64,000 nt of DNA from Siphonodentalium dalli (GCA_032622095.1 CP136063.1:70471980-70535979), one strand, 5' to 3'; counted from the first letter of the stretch, positions 22,783 to 34,957 are shown. Program-made: numbers and translations. Notes: generated from the letters alone by a model not told the origin.

Positions 22783-23345
22783 ATAGATAAGATAAGATAA
22801 GATTTAATCGTTATAAGAAACCACAATGGTATACATAACGCTTTACACAAATAATGACACAAGACAAGTGTACAAGTAAATAACAATATGAGGAACAAAT
22901 ATAACAATAGATAACTGTCACTGTGGTTATCGTTAATCAAGTGGTGGACTGGTGCACAGTATTGGAATAATCTCGAAGTATTGCTCTCTCTCTCTCTCTT
23001 TCGTGGAAAAGGTTAGTTATGAGTGTGATGAATCTTGTGGTTATCTCACTGTCGAACGTACCCACGAAAATGTCAGAAGCTACCTCGGTTGGTAGAATTG
23101 AATAATTGATGCCCGAAATTTGTCGGATGTCGTTGAAAAAACTTGTTCTGATAGTGGCGTAAGCTAGGCATATAAAGAGGAAATGATGTTCGTCCTCGGT
23201 CCCGTCAAGACAGATGGGACAGCAACGATGGTCGTTGGTAGATGTATCAGATTGTTTATCTTTTGACTTTGTGATATGACATGACCACCTTAAATTGCCT
23301 CCCCAGTAACAATGGCATAATCGCGGGCCAGAAAAAACAGCCATA
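22783..23345 (-). pseudogene. LINE ORF2 C-terminal fragment with microsatellite tail
   Basis: On the minus strand, a 135-codon frame at 22937-23344 contains C-C-P-I-C-L-D-G-T-E-D-E-H-H-F-L-F-I-C, the terminal zinc knuckle of a non-LTR retrotransposon. Upstream parts are missing. The 3' end of the copy, at 22783-22812 on the + strand, is a GATAA-type short tandem repeat, typical of CR1/L2-like 3' tails. A (CT)n run within the frame adds an artificial E-R-E-R-E-R stretch. Confidence 0.7.
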
Positions 23346-24311
23346 TTACGTATATCTTTTTGAATTCAAGGCGGAAATCTGTGACCAGGGCCTGTGCGAA
23401 CTCCATCTACGGGGTGAAATGCTGGTCCTCATTTCGTTTTGAAAAAATTCAAACCTAATACAATATTTAAAATTGTGATGTGACCCTGTCATGACACGTT
23501 TAAGTTTGTTCTGAATTTTGATCAGATAGTTTGAGAAAACAAAAACATACGCAATTAAAAATCTCTAAGCCAAGTTATGTTTGTTATGCCCGTGTATTAC
23601 TTTCAAATTGAATATATGTTTTATATATTCGTAAACCAAACATTCTTCCAATAACTCATGACAGAGACACCTGACGATTTCAAATTTATATATAATTCTG
23701 CATGTATTTCACCATAAACACATATTTCATTCAAAAATGTCATGAATATACACAACCCAATGTCCCTAAATCGACGAATCGAAACATGTAACGTGATGGG
23801 GTTAAATCCATTCGAAGAACCGACTTTTGATTTGTAAAATTTTCTCCAACTATATACCATCGTATGAATACATAATTTTTAATAATAAAATTATTAAGAA
23901 AGTTGACAGACCGAGTGTTGCGCTGGAAGTGAATTTTCGCTACGAACACGCGACCTTCCAAACCAATTACGATACCTCATTGGCTAACCACATGTCACGT
24001 GTTCGTAAACAACTCACTTGCGCCCAAGTTTAGATACACTAAGTTCCCGCGCTATGTATTGTTATTATTAAACCCGTAACCGGCAAGACAAATGTTTTGC
24101 ACTATTACTCCGAAACGTGGAAAACTATTATTCCCAGGATTAAAGTAAGCCTACATACCAAATTTGAGTGGGATCGGTCGAACAGTTTTCGAGTCTATAA
24201 CACACATACAGACAAGCAGAAGTTCCAAAATATATAATAGATATGGTGTTGATGTAACATGAAGTCAGGGACCATGCATGCATCATATTTAAGTCCAGTC
24301 ACCATTTACAG

Positions 24312-24518
24312 GATCCACAGAAAGCTATCCCAAAAGGTACATTTTCGGCCATCTGGGTAACAACATTGATTTACCTCGGCATAACGTGGACATGTGGCGC
24401 CATAATGCTGAGAGAAGCTGTTGGCATGGAAACAAACACTACATTCACGCCCACTTTGGAATCCATTACAGACTGCGGAAACAGCACGTGTGCTTTTGGA
24501 ATGCTCAACGATAATTCG
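24312..24518 (+). CDS. SLC12A2-like: NKCC exon 8, TM7 and extracellular loop
   Basis: Sixty-nine codons, phase 0 to 0. Starts DPQKAIPKGTFSAIWVTTL, the universal D-P-x-x-A-I-P-x-G-T entry to TM7. The extracellular loop after TM7 is short and contains two N-glycosylation sequons (NTT and NST) and two cysteines (DCGNSTC). Vertebrate NKCC has a longer glycosylated loop here. The exon ends just before TM8 at FGMLNDNS. Confidence 0.96.
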
Positions 24519-25072
24519 GTAAGATTGTAATTTCGATTCGCTTGTGTTTCAGTTTTTATGGCAATGACTCAATGAAGAAAGCAGGAAGGGTTAATTTACT
24601 GCGGCAATATACCGATATGTAAAATAGTTAAAGATGATCTATCTCTTTGTAAACATGTGTTATATAGTTACCGGGGTATAATATATTAGATTTGAATCGA
24701 AGACCCCTGTCTGGAAATGCTTCTATCGATTAATATTGATTATATTTAGAATATATTCTGGTCTAAAAACGTGTGGTTGTTTAGTTAACGAACACTAGTG
24801 GTTTCTGTTAACTGAGACCTGGAATTTTATTGTGTAATTTTGTCATAAATAAAGGTTAATTATACCCATTATCGCTTATAACTATGTAATAAAACAATAC
24901 AAACAGTCAGTATTGGACATTTGACGTTCGGAGCATAGCTTTTGGAACAGCCTAATGATCTCTATCACTATATGGTATCGCCCGAATCGTCTGTTCAAAA
25001 AAAAAAATAGAGCAATAATGTGTCACAATTAATCATTGTAATAAAATATTCGAAATAAAATCGATATTAATT

Positions 25073-25237
25073 GAATGCATTGGCACAGGGCATAACTGTA
25101 ACTATCACAATGTGGTCAAGGAGCCGGTTCCAATGATATCCATATTTGTATGGTTCTATTGAGACAGACCGAAGATATTTTAGGCTGTTGAAGCTTTATT
25201 TGGCCGGTTTTGGCCGGTTTGTTGGGTAAAGGGTTAA
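25073..25237. mobile_element. Family A copy 2, truncated
   Basis: Starts within the last bases of a palindrome (GAATGCATTGGC) and runs through the family A unique part to the end TTTGTTGGGTAAAGGGTTAA. The first 60% of the element is missing. The closing TTAA is shared with the start of element G2. Confidence 0.8.
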
Positions 25238-25464
25238 GCCATTCTATACTAAATACTCATTGATGAGTAGTTCCAAGTCGTTTGTTGAACTTATTATCTG
25301 AACATTTCCACAATAGAATATGAATCATTGTGTTCTTGTATTGTCTGTTAATCTGTCCATCGTCTGCTTTTATCACCGAACACACCTCTATATGAATAAT
25401 AGACCATTCCAATGTGTATTTTTATAACAGGATGAGAAAATCCATTCAGTATAGAAAGGGTTAA
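25234..25464. mobile_element. Family G copy 2
   Basis: Complete: TTAAGCCATTCTATACTAAA to CAGTATAGAAAGGGTTAA. The reverse of the right end reads TTAACCCTTTCTATACTG, so the family again has TTAACCCTTT-type ends. It shares its first TTAA with the end of element A2. Confidence 0.8.
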
Positions 25465-25762
25465 ACCCACATGGTCAAATCCGAATTTTGAGTGTTATGT
25501 TGTGATAATAGTGAGGTTCAGCCACACGTATATGTAACTCGTAACGGGTGTTACCATGGTATTGCTATGGATATACACTAGGCTGGAAACGTAATATGAT
25601 TTTACGTCGCCAAAGGTACACGTTTTGGGATATCGACCCGACTGGTAGAAGCAACCTTACTCAATAATCCAGTGGTAGAGACAAGCTACCCACAGTGCGG
25701 CCACCACCGACATGCTTAAATGTACATAATCCGAATTAACGCTTGCAAATGACCATTTCCTT
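25465..25762. other. Intron 8, nothing recognised
   Basis: Between elements G2 and L3; unique sequence with no coding signal. Confidence 0.45.
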
Positions 25763-26173
25763 GGCTTCGTGTGTAAAAAATATTTGATTTGAGTCGAGGA
25801 ACCCAAACATCAAAGCTCAGAGTGTTCAGATATCGATGTTTGAAATCTATTATTTTTTATCACCGTTAATATTAGGTGGCCCAGTACACAGTCGGCGAGA
25901 AGACTTTCTTTGACCAAATTGCGGATGAAGATGGATAACTCTAAAATCAAGTGGCTTTTCTGTGTCAGATATTTGACAAATCGGCAAAATTTCGTTGAAC
26001 AAAATGTTGATAAATAACAGGTCTTAGGCAATTTTATACTATAGTTGACTGTGGCTATAGCATTATTTTTGAGCAATTACTCGATTCTGATAACTGAAGC
26101 GGAATTTAAAAAAAATTGTTGTTATTGGAATCTGATGATATGGAGACCATCGAATCGGATTGAGTACCTTTAA
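25763..26173. mobile_element. Element L copy 3, left end missing
   Basis: Contains GGCTTCGTGTGTAAAAAATA and the L-family arm to the right end CGGATTGAGTACCTTTAA. The outer 40 bp of the left arm are missing. More diverged than the copies at 13224 and 51430. Confidence 0.72.
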
Positions 26174-27206
26174 TTGACATCATTCAAAACAGTAACAGTT
26201 GCTGAACCTGGCTAATAGTAACAGGACGCAATTTTAAAGGCATAATCCGGTTATTTTCATTTGGAATAAAATCCGCCGAATTTCATAGAGTCAAGTCGGA
26301 ATCATCGTGTGAAAGTCCAAGATGCAACAGGAAAAGCCCAACGATGTACCGTTATATGTGACTCAACTGTCCTTTCATTTGTATTTTTATAGCCAGACCG
26401 TCATCGCTATATTTAGAAAGTACTCGGTGTGATAGCTGTCAGCCAAATTCAAAGGCGATGAATTCACTCTGAACGTCATGGACTAAAATTAAAAATCTGA
26501 TCAATCCGGGGGGGGGGGGTGATGATCAAGGCACGTATGAGGGGTGGATGGGTTGTCAAGAGGACACATTTGTTTCCACAGCTAAAAAAAAAGAAGAAAG
26601 AATTTCCTCCATACCCACCTGGAGTGGGGGAGGGTGGGTGTCGAAAAATGGACGGAAACAAACGTACTAAAAATGAACAAAATGAGGGTCGAGGGGTGCA
26701 CGGATGGGTCTCAAAAATGGCTAAAGGTAAAAAGTCATCAGATATGTGTCCGACACCCCCACCCCACCAGACCAGACGACAACGACCGCTTGGCTCGATC
26801 TCGCGATGTACGACTGAGGATTATCGAGGTAGACAAGATGAATAATGACCACCATAGGATGATTTCCCAATCGCGTATACGCGTTTGTGGATAAATACCC
26901 TTGCATAAACATTTACACCTAAATTGGTTTGATATAGTTCGCCAATCATTCTTGATGTATGATAATTCGTCGTTTTGGGATATTTCTTATTTTGTGGGAT
27001 ATTTCTTTTGTGAGAGAACTATCCCTTTGCGACCGACTGATTATGCATATGGGGATCACGCAGCATCGCGATCTGTTATCTGTATTCAGTCGGTAAATCT
27101 CTCATTAGTTCTCATCCATTTATTCATATAAGTGTTTTATTCCCGATTGAAGAGAAATCGTCCATTAATTATAGGAGATTATTATCATAATATTTGTCAA
27201 GTCCAG
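26174..27206. other. Intron 8, nothing recognised
   Basis: G run at 26507-26519; overlapping open frames at 26476-26912 on both strands lack domains and are not called. Confidence 0.45.
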
Positions 27207-27410
27207 GCCTCAAAACGTGTGCCGGACATTCGCAGAATGAGGTCCCCAGAGGGTGAATTAAGTAACGCTACTCTGCACAGTGGGAAAGCATCACTAAATT
27301 CAACCTCTGGAGACCCCATTCTGCTTAGGCCTCATATTCTCTGTAAATGTTTTTTTTTATAGTTTAGTTTCTCTATATCCCCAAATTGACATACGACACA
27401 TTGCATACTT
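27207..27410. mobile_element. Family E relative, copy 4, truncated
   Basis: Starts CCAGGCCTCAAAACGTGTGC and carries one GAATGAGGTCCCCAGAGGG palindrome, then a T-rich tail like that of the 33411 copy before breaking off near 27410. Related to E1 and E2 but with different ends. Confidence 0.65.
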
Positions 27411-27668
27411 AACAATATTAAAATAGATTATAATCTGCTGTGCTGATCATATATAAAGCCCACGAGAAGCCCAGTTTTAGTGAACCAGTCGAATCATTGT
27501 ATAGACCGAATTGAAAATTTCAAGGTGGACACCTTAAAATGGAGACCTTCTAATCTGCTAATCAGGAGTTGCTTTATGGTATGTTGTATTATAATATTAG
27601 TAGCGCCCGCGGTACGTACCCTGTTCCATATATATAGTGGGAATTGTTTTTAACTTGTTCTCTTACAG

Positions 27669-27776
27669 ATAGTGGGTACAGCGTCCGCGTTCCGTCCTCT
27701 CATCCTGGCCGGAATTTTCTCTGCAACTCTGTCTTCAGCTCTGGCTAGTCTGGTCGGCGCCCCAAAGGTCTTCCAG
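27669..27776 (+). CDS. SLC12A2-like: NKCC exon 9, TM8 with Na+-site serines
   Basis: Thirty-six codons, phase 0 to 0, acceptor tcttacag, donor gtgtgt. Encodes [20 protein letters not shown] followed by [16 protein letters not shown]. The S-A-T-L-S-S-A stretch holds the two serines that coordinate Na+ in NKCC1 structures. G-A-P-K-V-F-Q is the conserved exit from TM8. Confidence 0.97.
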
Positions 27777-28092
27777 GTGTGTATATGTATATATATATTT
27801 GGGGGAAAGTGTTTTTATTGAGCATTAGAGGTGTGACAAACACTGAGGCGACCTTTCCATTTATTCGACCCAAATCCATTTGTTGTAGGAATTGAGATAA
27901 TATATTAGAGACTTTTCGCATTTTGAACGACGGCAGATGATTATTACGAATAGTTATTTGTTGTCGTAATTTTTTTCGGACGGTCCAAAAACCTTTTTGA
28001 AGAATTGACGACAACGAGTCCATTTGTGAGACAATCGTGCTTGCTACTCGCAGTATAATGGGATTACGGGACAGCATGTCGTGATTATATAT

Positions 28093-28509
28093 GTGACCCG
28101 CCATATCATATCCAGTCGTAAGTCGGGATTTTTTTTACCCTGTGCCAATGCATTCTTTTATATATGCGAGTCGACCAATTTTTTACAATTTTAATAATTT
28201 TTTCTTGTATTCTTTAACAATTTTATAATTTCACCCATACAGAGCCCCAGACAAACATGAGCAGACGACACTCTTCTATATGCTTCTATATATGTGTGGG
28301 GCTCTCTGCAGGGTAATGGATGTTTTTTATTTTATGTCCTAAAAATTTTAAGAAACATTTATTTAAAAAAATGATAACAAATTGTTGGGCCAATGCATTC
28401 TCTTATATATATGCGAGGCGACCTATGGTCGACTCGCATATATAAGAGAATGCATTGGCACAGGGTAAAAAGATCCCGACTTACGACTGGATTTGAAATG
28501 GCGGGTCAC
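28093..28509. mobile_element. Family B copy 2, one palindrome arm lost
   Basis: Ends GTGACCCGCC and GGCGGGTCAC with flanking ATAT on both sides. The first palindrome stops exactly at its tip (GAGTCGACC) and continues into spacer, so one complete arm is deleted. The second palindrome is complete. Confidence 0.84.
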
Positions 28510-29439
28510 ATATGTTGTAATTATGCTGTTATCAGTTCACTGGTAGGCACTTGGTGTTTCTCAAGCGTCTCTTGTTTCACGACGACGAATGATTTGATTG
28601 CCACTAATAGAGAAAAAGTAAGATCGCATTGCGATCACGATTTAAGGACATAATCTCAGGGCCATCTGCCACACCGAGAAGCTGACAAACGACCGCGAAC
28701 TTGTTATTATATAATGTAATATATAGTAAATGTAATGCTTTATTCTCAGTCAGTATTCATGGGACATTGCGCCTATACCATGACATTCCCCTGGTCAGGT
28801 GACCCATCTGTATCAATTTGTTTACACAGTGAACGCTCTTGGTTTCTCATATTTGCGCCTTTAAGTCGTCTGAGGTCAACGGCATCTATCTCAGTACACT
28901 ATACGGGTCAATTTATCCCCGTATTCCAATGTTAACCGGCCAGATTGCTACCATTTTGGGTATATAATTAACTATTTAATTAATTATTAGTGCATTTTAT
29001 CATATTTGATGTCTAATAGGATTCCCAGGTCAGATTACCGATATGTACCAATTTTCAGCTCCGATGGTCCAGCTGTTTCTGTATAACAATCTGTAGACAA
29101 AGGCCACTTGCGACAGCCTTTCGAGTTTGACACTGCGTGTCGATGGTAGCCCCTCATATGACGTCACATGAAGGAAGATTAGCGATACAGACTACATAAT
29201 CCATAATGGAATACTCAACAGCATGAATCGGCATAATTTCAGTTACGGGCGGCCTATCGCAAAATTCTTTTCGGCAAACTGCTCAGTGGATTAGCGGGCA
29301 TCGATAATCACTGAGAAAATCTACACCGGTGTAATACTTTAAATCCTGGCAGACAGGGAATCTTAGTGTTAACCAAAGAATAACAAGCAACATACATGTA
29401 AGAACGTTTAGGAAGCTGGAGCTCTCTCTATCATTTCAG
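28510..29439. other. Intron 9, nothing recognised
   Basis: Unique sequence without coding or repeat signal. Confidence 0.45.
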
Positions 29440-29563
29440 GCACTCGGAAAAGATAAAATAATACCACACATCGACTTCTTTGCCAAAGAGTTCGGCAAGA
29501 GCGGCGAGCCAACGAGGGCGTATATTCTAGCATTCATAATATGCGTGGCCATGGTCTGCATTG
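29440..29563 (+). CDS. SLC12A2-like: NKCC exon 10, TM9
   Basis: Phase 0 to 1. The loop ALGKDKIIPHIDFFAKEFGK matches the family pattern A-L-x-x-D-x-I-x-P-x-x-x-F-F-A-K-x-x-G. TM9 is AYILAFIICVAMVCIG. Acceptor atttcagG and donor gtgagt are both strong. Confidence 0.96.
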
Positions 29564-29659
29564 GTGAGTGATTTGCACTTCAATATGACAGGAACTGACA
29601 TGACGTGATTCTTTAAACATACAAGGTTAAATGATTATTGACATCCCGTTGATTAGATA

Positions 29660-30088
29660 TTGATATTCGGGATTTTGTTTTTACCCTATGCCAATGCATT
29701 CTCTTATATATGCGAGTCCACCATAGATCGCCTCGCATATATAAGAGAATGCATTGGCATAACAATTTTAATAATTTGTTCTTGTATTCTTTAACAATTT
29801 TATAATTTCACACATACAGAGCCCCAGACAAACATGAGCAGACGACACTCTTCTATATGCTTCTATATATGTGTGGGGCTCCCTGCAGGGTAATGGATGT
29901 TTTTTATTTTATGTCCTAAAAATTGTAAGAAACATTTATTTAAAAAAAATGATAAAAAATATTGTTAGGCCAATGCATTCTCTTATATATGCGAGGCGAC
30001 CTATGGTCGACTCGCATATATAAGAGAATGCATTGGCACAGGGTAAAAAAAATCCCGACTTACGACTGGATTTGATATGGCGGGTCAC
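29660..30088. mobile_element. Family B copy 3, left end decayed
   Basis: Right end GGCGGGTCAC is intact; the left starts inside the terminal repeat at CGGGATTTTG. Both palindromes are present. The centre matches copies 2 and 5 closely. Confidence 0.82.
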
Positions 30089-30604
30089 ATATAGTAGTTG
30101 GGCATAAATTATGCTTTACAAGAAAATTGAGTATCGCAACATCCAAACCGCAGGTTCTAAGTCCTTCCCCGTTTTCAACTGATCTCATGCATGCACATGC
30201 TGTGTGATGATCCACCGGATCCACCTACACATCATATGATTCAAGCTTAAATATGGTATATAGAGGCTAACATACAACATTGGGTCGACGACAAACACTT
30301 CTAAGTTCCAATATTGTATCTCACGTGACTTTGTTATTGAAATCAAGCTTTCCGATTGGTTGGCTACTCGACTCTATTAGTCGTAGTTGTATACTACGCC
30401 TTCAAGTCTATCCCATCGTGCACTATGCATATGTAGTTTTGACTACTAAAAATAGTAACGAACACTACATCAAACTTTGTACTGAAACTACTTGTTATTT
30501 CGACGCTGATCCAAATTAAAGCTTCAGCAAGGCGAACATCAATTGTCTGAACTTAGTAAAAGTTGAAAATAGTAGTTTCCTACTGCTAAATCAAAATTAC
30601 AAAG

Positions 30605-30737
30605 GTAAATTATAATGAGGTTTAGAGAGACTTACATTCAGTAAATTATAATGAGGTTTGTAGAGACTTACATTCAGTAAATTATAATGATGTTTAGAGA
30701 GACTTACATTCAGTAAATTATAATGAGGTTTGTAATT
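30605..30737 (+). repeat. 36-bp tandem repeat
   Basis: Units begin GTAAATTATAATGAGG at 30605, 30641, 30677 and 30713; the last is partial. Units differ at one to three positions. Confidence 0.9.
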
Positions 30738-30775
30738 TCTGCATTTGTTCGATACAATATAATAATTAGAGCATG

Positions 30776-30903
30776 ACTTGTCGTGAAATACGCCGATATA
30801 GTGCATAGTGCGATTGTGTAGTTCACTCCGCTTCGCGTCGTGAACTACACAACCTCACTATGCACTATATCGGCGTATTTCACTCCAAGCCATGCTCTAT
30901 TTA
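30776..30903. repeat. Hairpin with CTCCGCTTCGCGTCGT tip
   Basis: About 55-bp arms: GTGAAATACGCCGATATAGT pairs with ACTATATCGGCGTATTTCAC; the inner stem GTAGTTCAC pairs with GTGAACTAC around the loop TCCGCTTCGCGTC. A degraded relative lies at 49200-49325. Confidence 0.82.
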
Positions 30904-30907
30904 TTAA

Positions 30908-31276
30908 CTATGGCCATACGGGCAGACCATAAACAGCTAATGGCGCCAACAATAAATCCAACTGATGTTTCTCACAAATGTTTATTTTCAATATTCATCC
31001 ATAAATTTGTTTCTTGGTGTTGTCCATCTATTATCATGGGCGTTATTCTGCAATATGTGAAGTTTCTCAGACAATTCACCCCGCCTCCGTATGCCAAGTT
31101 TATTTACAATATTGTTACACATGTTTGTATCTTTGTTGTTTCCATATCTAGACATGCTCGATACGTGGTAAAAGTGACTTTTAACGAAATAATTGGTTCA
31201 GTTAGATGTATCATTCTGTTTTTTCTTTGTTATTGTAAGCGCTCTTAGTTGTAGGCGGTCTGCCCGTATGTGCATA
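30908..31276. mobile_element. Possible small DNA transposon
   Basis: CTATGGCCATACGGGCAGAC on the left and GTCTGCCCGTATGTGCATAG on the right form an imperfect 21-bp inverted repeat 370 bp apart. The interior is T-rich and gives a 118-codon open frame with no recognisable domain, which I do not call a gene. Confidence 0.45.
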
Positions 31277-32010
31277 GTGAATACCTTTGTCATCGATACA
31301 TTTCTGCTTGTTATCTTAACAAATTTACACTTGAAGCTACCGGTTCGAGTGGACGAGCAGTCAAATCATAAACACATGAGGCTGACAGATCTGACGAAGC
31401 CCACCAATAATATTCAAGAAAACTATAGTCAGAAAAATGTTGAAGCCCTCAAGATCATATTATTAGTCATATTATATTAAATTATAAAATATATTGGTTT
31501 CATGAATGCACCACCTCATAATTCCCTTAAAACAAATAATCCTTCAAATTACAACAAACACGGCTTATCGTTGAAGATTTCTCATTCGCCATAACAGAAA
31601 GCCTCTAAATGCGGACCAAAACTCTACTAATCCTATAAATACACCCCTTCGCAATACGGCCTTTAGTCTACATTCCAACTGAGACACACACCATCAGTAA
31701 TTTTAGCTGTTATACTATGCATTTGGTTCCCGCGATAAAATATTCAAGAGTGGCCCAGCCATTTTTCACGCCTAAATATCGAATGTAATAAACGCGGTCA
31801 AAAAGTTACATACTGCAACAATGAGACATCCACGAAGACACATCCGCGAACACATACATCCTGCAAAAAGTATAACCTGTACGCAATATAGCGAGTACGT
31901 TTTTATCACAATTACTCCATAGCTCCCATGACATCGCCCTATATGTCTCTGACAGTATACACCCTAAATGGCGTAATAATAATCCGTATATATTACTTCT
32001 TTTTTTGTAG
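31277..32010. other. Intron 10, nothing recognised
   Basis: AT-rich; short open frames without domains. Confidence 0.45.
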
Positions 32011-32112
32011 GTTCTCTAAATATAATTGCTCCAATAATATCAAACTTCTTCCTGATGGCATACACGCTAATAAATTTCTCCTGTTTCGACTCTTCATTTG
32101 CAAACACACCAG
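32011..32112 (+). CDS. SLC12A2-like: NKCC exon 11, TM10
   Basis: Thirty-four codons, phase 1 to 1; a T-rich tract and tag acceptor, donor gtacgt. Encodes [20 protein letters not shown] then [14 protein letters not shown]. The motifs N[10 protein letters not shown] and L-I-N-F-S-C-F are near-identical to vertebrate NKCC/NCC. Confidence 0.97.
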
Positions 32113-32339
32113 GTACGTATATATATTCAATGGATTATACCTAATTACCTATCTATGCACAATTGTGCAGACCTATCTCCGAACGTATAGCTGCAAATGA
32201 TTTTCTCTCTCAAATTCATCAATTATTGCCTGATTTCCAACATAATCACAATTTCAAAGTCTAATTTATGAAGTGTGTTGAGTGAATGTTCATATCATAT
32301 TAAAATAATTCGTGGTGTAACGTATGTGTTATTTAATTA

Positions 32340-33302
32340 CACAAGACTATAAAGTTATTATACAATGTTGTGTGCAGTATGTGTTTTCTTGTACGAGTCC
32401 AGGTTGTGGTGAAAAGTCATATTAAGCCTGTATATTGATCATCAGAATGCATGATTTGGAAAAGTAAACACGGAAGTGAGAAAAAAACTCAATGCGGAAG
32501 TGAAACGTCTGCTAAAATCCATCAGTGTTGCGCGCGCATCACAATTTCACCGATTCATTTCGCAATAGAGTTAATTCGTGACGTCACGGAGTCCCAGTAA
32601 AAAAGTGATATTGTACAGTTGGGAGTCCAATATGACTTTCGGGAGTCCAATATGACATTTTCCAGGACAATCACGTGGCGGCTTTTGCCCAATCGGAAAT
32701 GGTGTTAGTTAAGGGATGGATAATAATATAAAGTTATTATACAATGTCGTGTACAGTATGTGTTTTTCTTGTACGAGTCCAGGGTGTGGTGAAAAGTCAT
32801 ATTGGACGAGACACGCCAGTGTCGAGTCCAATATGACTTTTCACCACAACCTGGACGAGTACAAGAAAAACTCATACTGTACACAACATTGTATAATGAC
32901 ATTTTTATTATCCATCTTTATGTTTATCCAAATTTTGGAAATAAAACTTTTGTGGTTATTTTTGGTATTTGTCGGCACTTAATCCTCTATAAAAGCCTGT
33001 ACGGTATATTGATCATCAGAAAGCATGATTTGGAAAAGTAAACACGGAAGTGAGAAAAAACTCAATGCGGAAGTGAAACGTCTGCTAACATCCATCAATG
33101 TTGCGCGCGCATCACAATTTCACCGATTGATATCGCAATAGAGTTAATTCGTGACGTCACGGAGTCCAATATGAAAAGTCATATTGTACAGTCGGGAGTC
33201 CAATATGACTTTCGGGAGTCCAATATGACTTTTTCCAGGACTATCACGTGGCGGCTTTTGCCCAATCGGAAATGGTGTTAGTTAAGGGATGGATAATAAT
33301 AT
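32340..33302 (+). repeat. Direct duplication with GAGTCCAATATGAC repeats
   Basis: The block ending GTTAGTTAAGGGATGGATAA occurs twice (ends at 32724 and 33298). The second copy contains a 190-bp palindromic segment (32800-32990) that the first lacks. The motif GGGAGTCCAATATGACTTT is repeated two to three times in each. Open frames here follow the palindrome. Confidence 0.75.
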
Positions 33303-33410
33303 ACATTATGTTATGCTGGATGGTCTACATACTTTAAGAATGCTACATTGTATAACGATAGGCACATATATATATTACTTCTAAACTTGTTAAAAGACAT
33401 CGTCATAACC

Positions 33411-33831
33411 TCAAAATATCGCGCTGGACATTTTGCAGAATGAGGTCTCCAGAGGGTGAATTTAGTGACGCTACCTCTCACAGCGGGGGAGCATCACTAA
33501 ATTCACCCTCTATGGCCCTCATTGTGCTTAAGACTCATGTTCTCTGGACAGTTTCTTTATTATCAAATTAACAACATTATTAGTTTCTTTAGAAAGTTTC
33601 TTTTTAAATTTTAGTTTAGTTTCTCTATGCCCCCAAATTGGCAGACGACGCTTTGCATATCGAGGTGCCCAATGGGAGCACATCACCATCTTCCCCATCT
33701 GGGAACTCAAATCTGTGTTTAGGTCTTCCATATACATGTAGCAGATTAGATCCCCATGAGGATGCATTTTGTGACGCTAGCCCGCTGTGAGGGGACCTGA
33801 TTCTGCAATTGTCCAGCACCATATTTTGAGG
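33411..33831. mobile_element. Family E relative, copy 5
   Basis: Inverted ends CCTCAAAATATCGCGCTGGA and CCAGCACCATATTTTGAGG enclose one GAATGAGGTC palindrome on the left, a T-rich middle and a decayed half-palindrome on the right. No clear target duplication. Confidence 0.7.
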
Positions 33832-34090
33832 CCAGATGAACTGGTTACCGACATCCACTAGCACGTACACTGCTACGTATAGGCTACTTTTTCTGTAAAT
33901 CCCGACGAAAACGTGTTTAGCACACACTGTACACATATAATCAACTCAATATATGGCATGTCAAAAGATCATGTCTACGCACGTAGATATCAAATTCCAC
34001 CCGTTAAAAATCTGGGAACATTTGGATGTTCCTACCTGTTCTGATAGGGAACGTTATAACATTGAACAAACAACATATGGAATATATATT

Positions 34091-34267
34091 TGTGTTAATA
34101 CATGTTCATTAATAATATATATCTGTGTTAATGCATGTTCATTAATAATAAATATCTGTGTTAATACATGTTCATTAATAATATATATCTGTGTTAATAC
34201 ATGTTCATTACTACATGTTCATTACTATATGTTCATTACTACATGTTCCTTAATACATGTTCATTAA
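34091..34267 (+). repeat. 33-bp tandem repeat with decayed tail
   Basis: Units begin TGTGTTAATACATGTTCATT at 34091, 34124, 34157 and 34190, then shorter ACATGTTCATTAC units to 34267. Confidence 0.9.
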
Positions 34268-34299
34268 TAATCTAGATCAGAGATGTGGATTGTCCCAGC

Positions 34300-34625
34300 T
34301 CGAGAAAGCATGACTTTTGCTACTTTTATGAACTTTGTCGTAATAACATTGATTTTTTTTACCCGGGAAAAATTCCATGATTGTAAGCGACGCAAAGCAA
34401 ATCATGGAATACAAAAGTCACCTAATTCATGCAATCTCGAGCCGAGACCTTCAAATATACTATGAAAGACATTATTAAGAAACATGTATTAACCAAGAAA
34501 CGCATTACCTGCAATGTTATAAACTTTCCTGTCCGAACATCAAATAGTTCCGATGTTTTGAACTGGCAGCGTATGATCTCAACGGACCAGAATAGATATT
34601 CATGGCATAGCACGTCTAGGAAATT
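34300..34625. repeat. Element K copy 3, right half
   Basis: Shares GGAAAAATTCCATGATTGTA, GACGCAAAGCAAATCATGG and ATATTCATGGCATAGCAC with K1 and the fragment at 18362. The left arm is missing. Confidence 0.6.
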
Positions 34626-34957
34626 ATTTCAACTCTTCAACTAGTCAGAACCCACTTCTTTTTAACATTAGAAGGTCAACCACCAACAAAATTGGTGATT
34701 ACTTTCCAATGAAGACTGACAGAAAACAATACATGACGTGTAGATTCATTTCGCTTAAAGCGATTGACATTATGTACTAAATACCCAAAAACAGTTGGGC
34801 AATTTAAATTGATAGGAAAACTTATTATGTAAGTATTTGTTTGTTTTATTTCAGATATCTATGTATGTATACATTGATGTATGGAAATATGTTAAGTTTC
34901 AGCAAATTGTACCAAAAAGATTAATAAATTATAAAAAAAAAAAACTCTTCTCCGCAG

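Noticed and set aside
26476-26912. Overlapping open frames around the G run
   Set aside because: Low-complexity, no domain, frames open on both strands.
30892-31248. 118-codon hydrophobic open frame
   Set aside because: T-rich sequence between short inverted repeats; no domain, no splice or family support.
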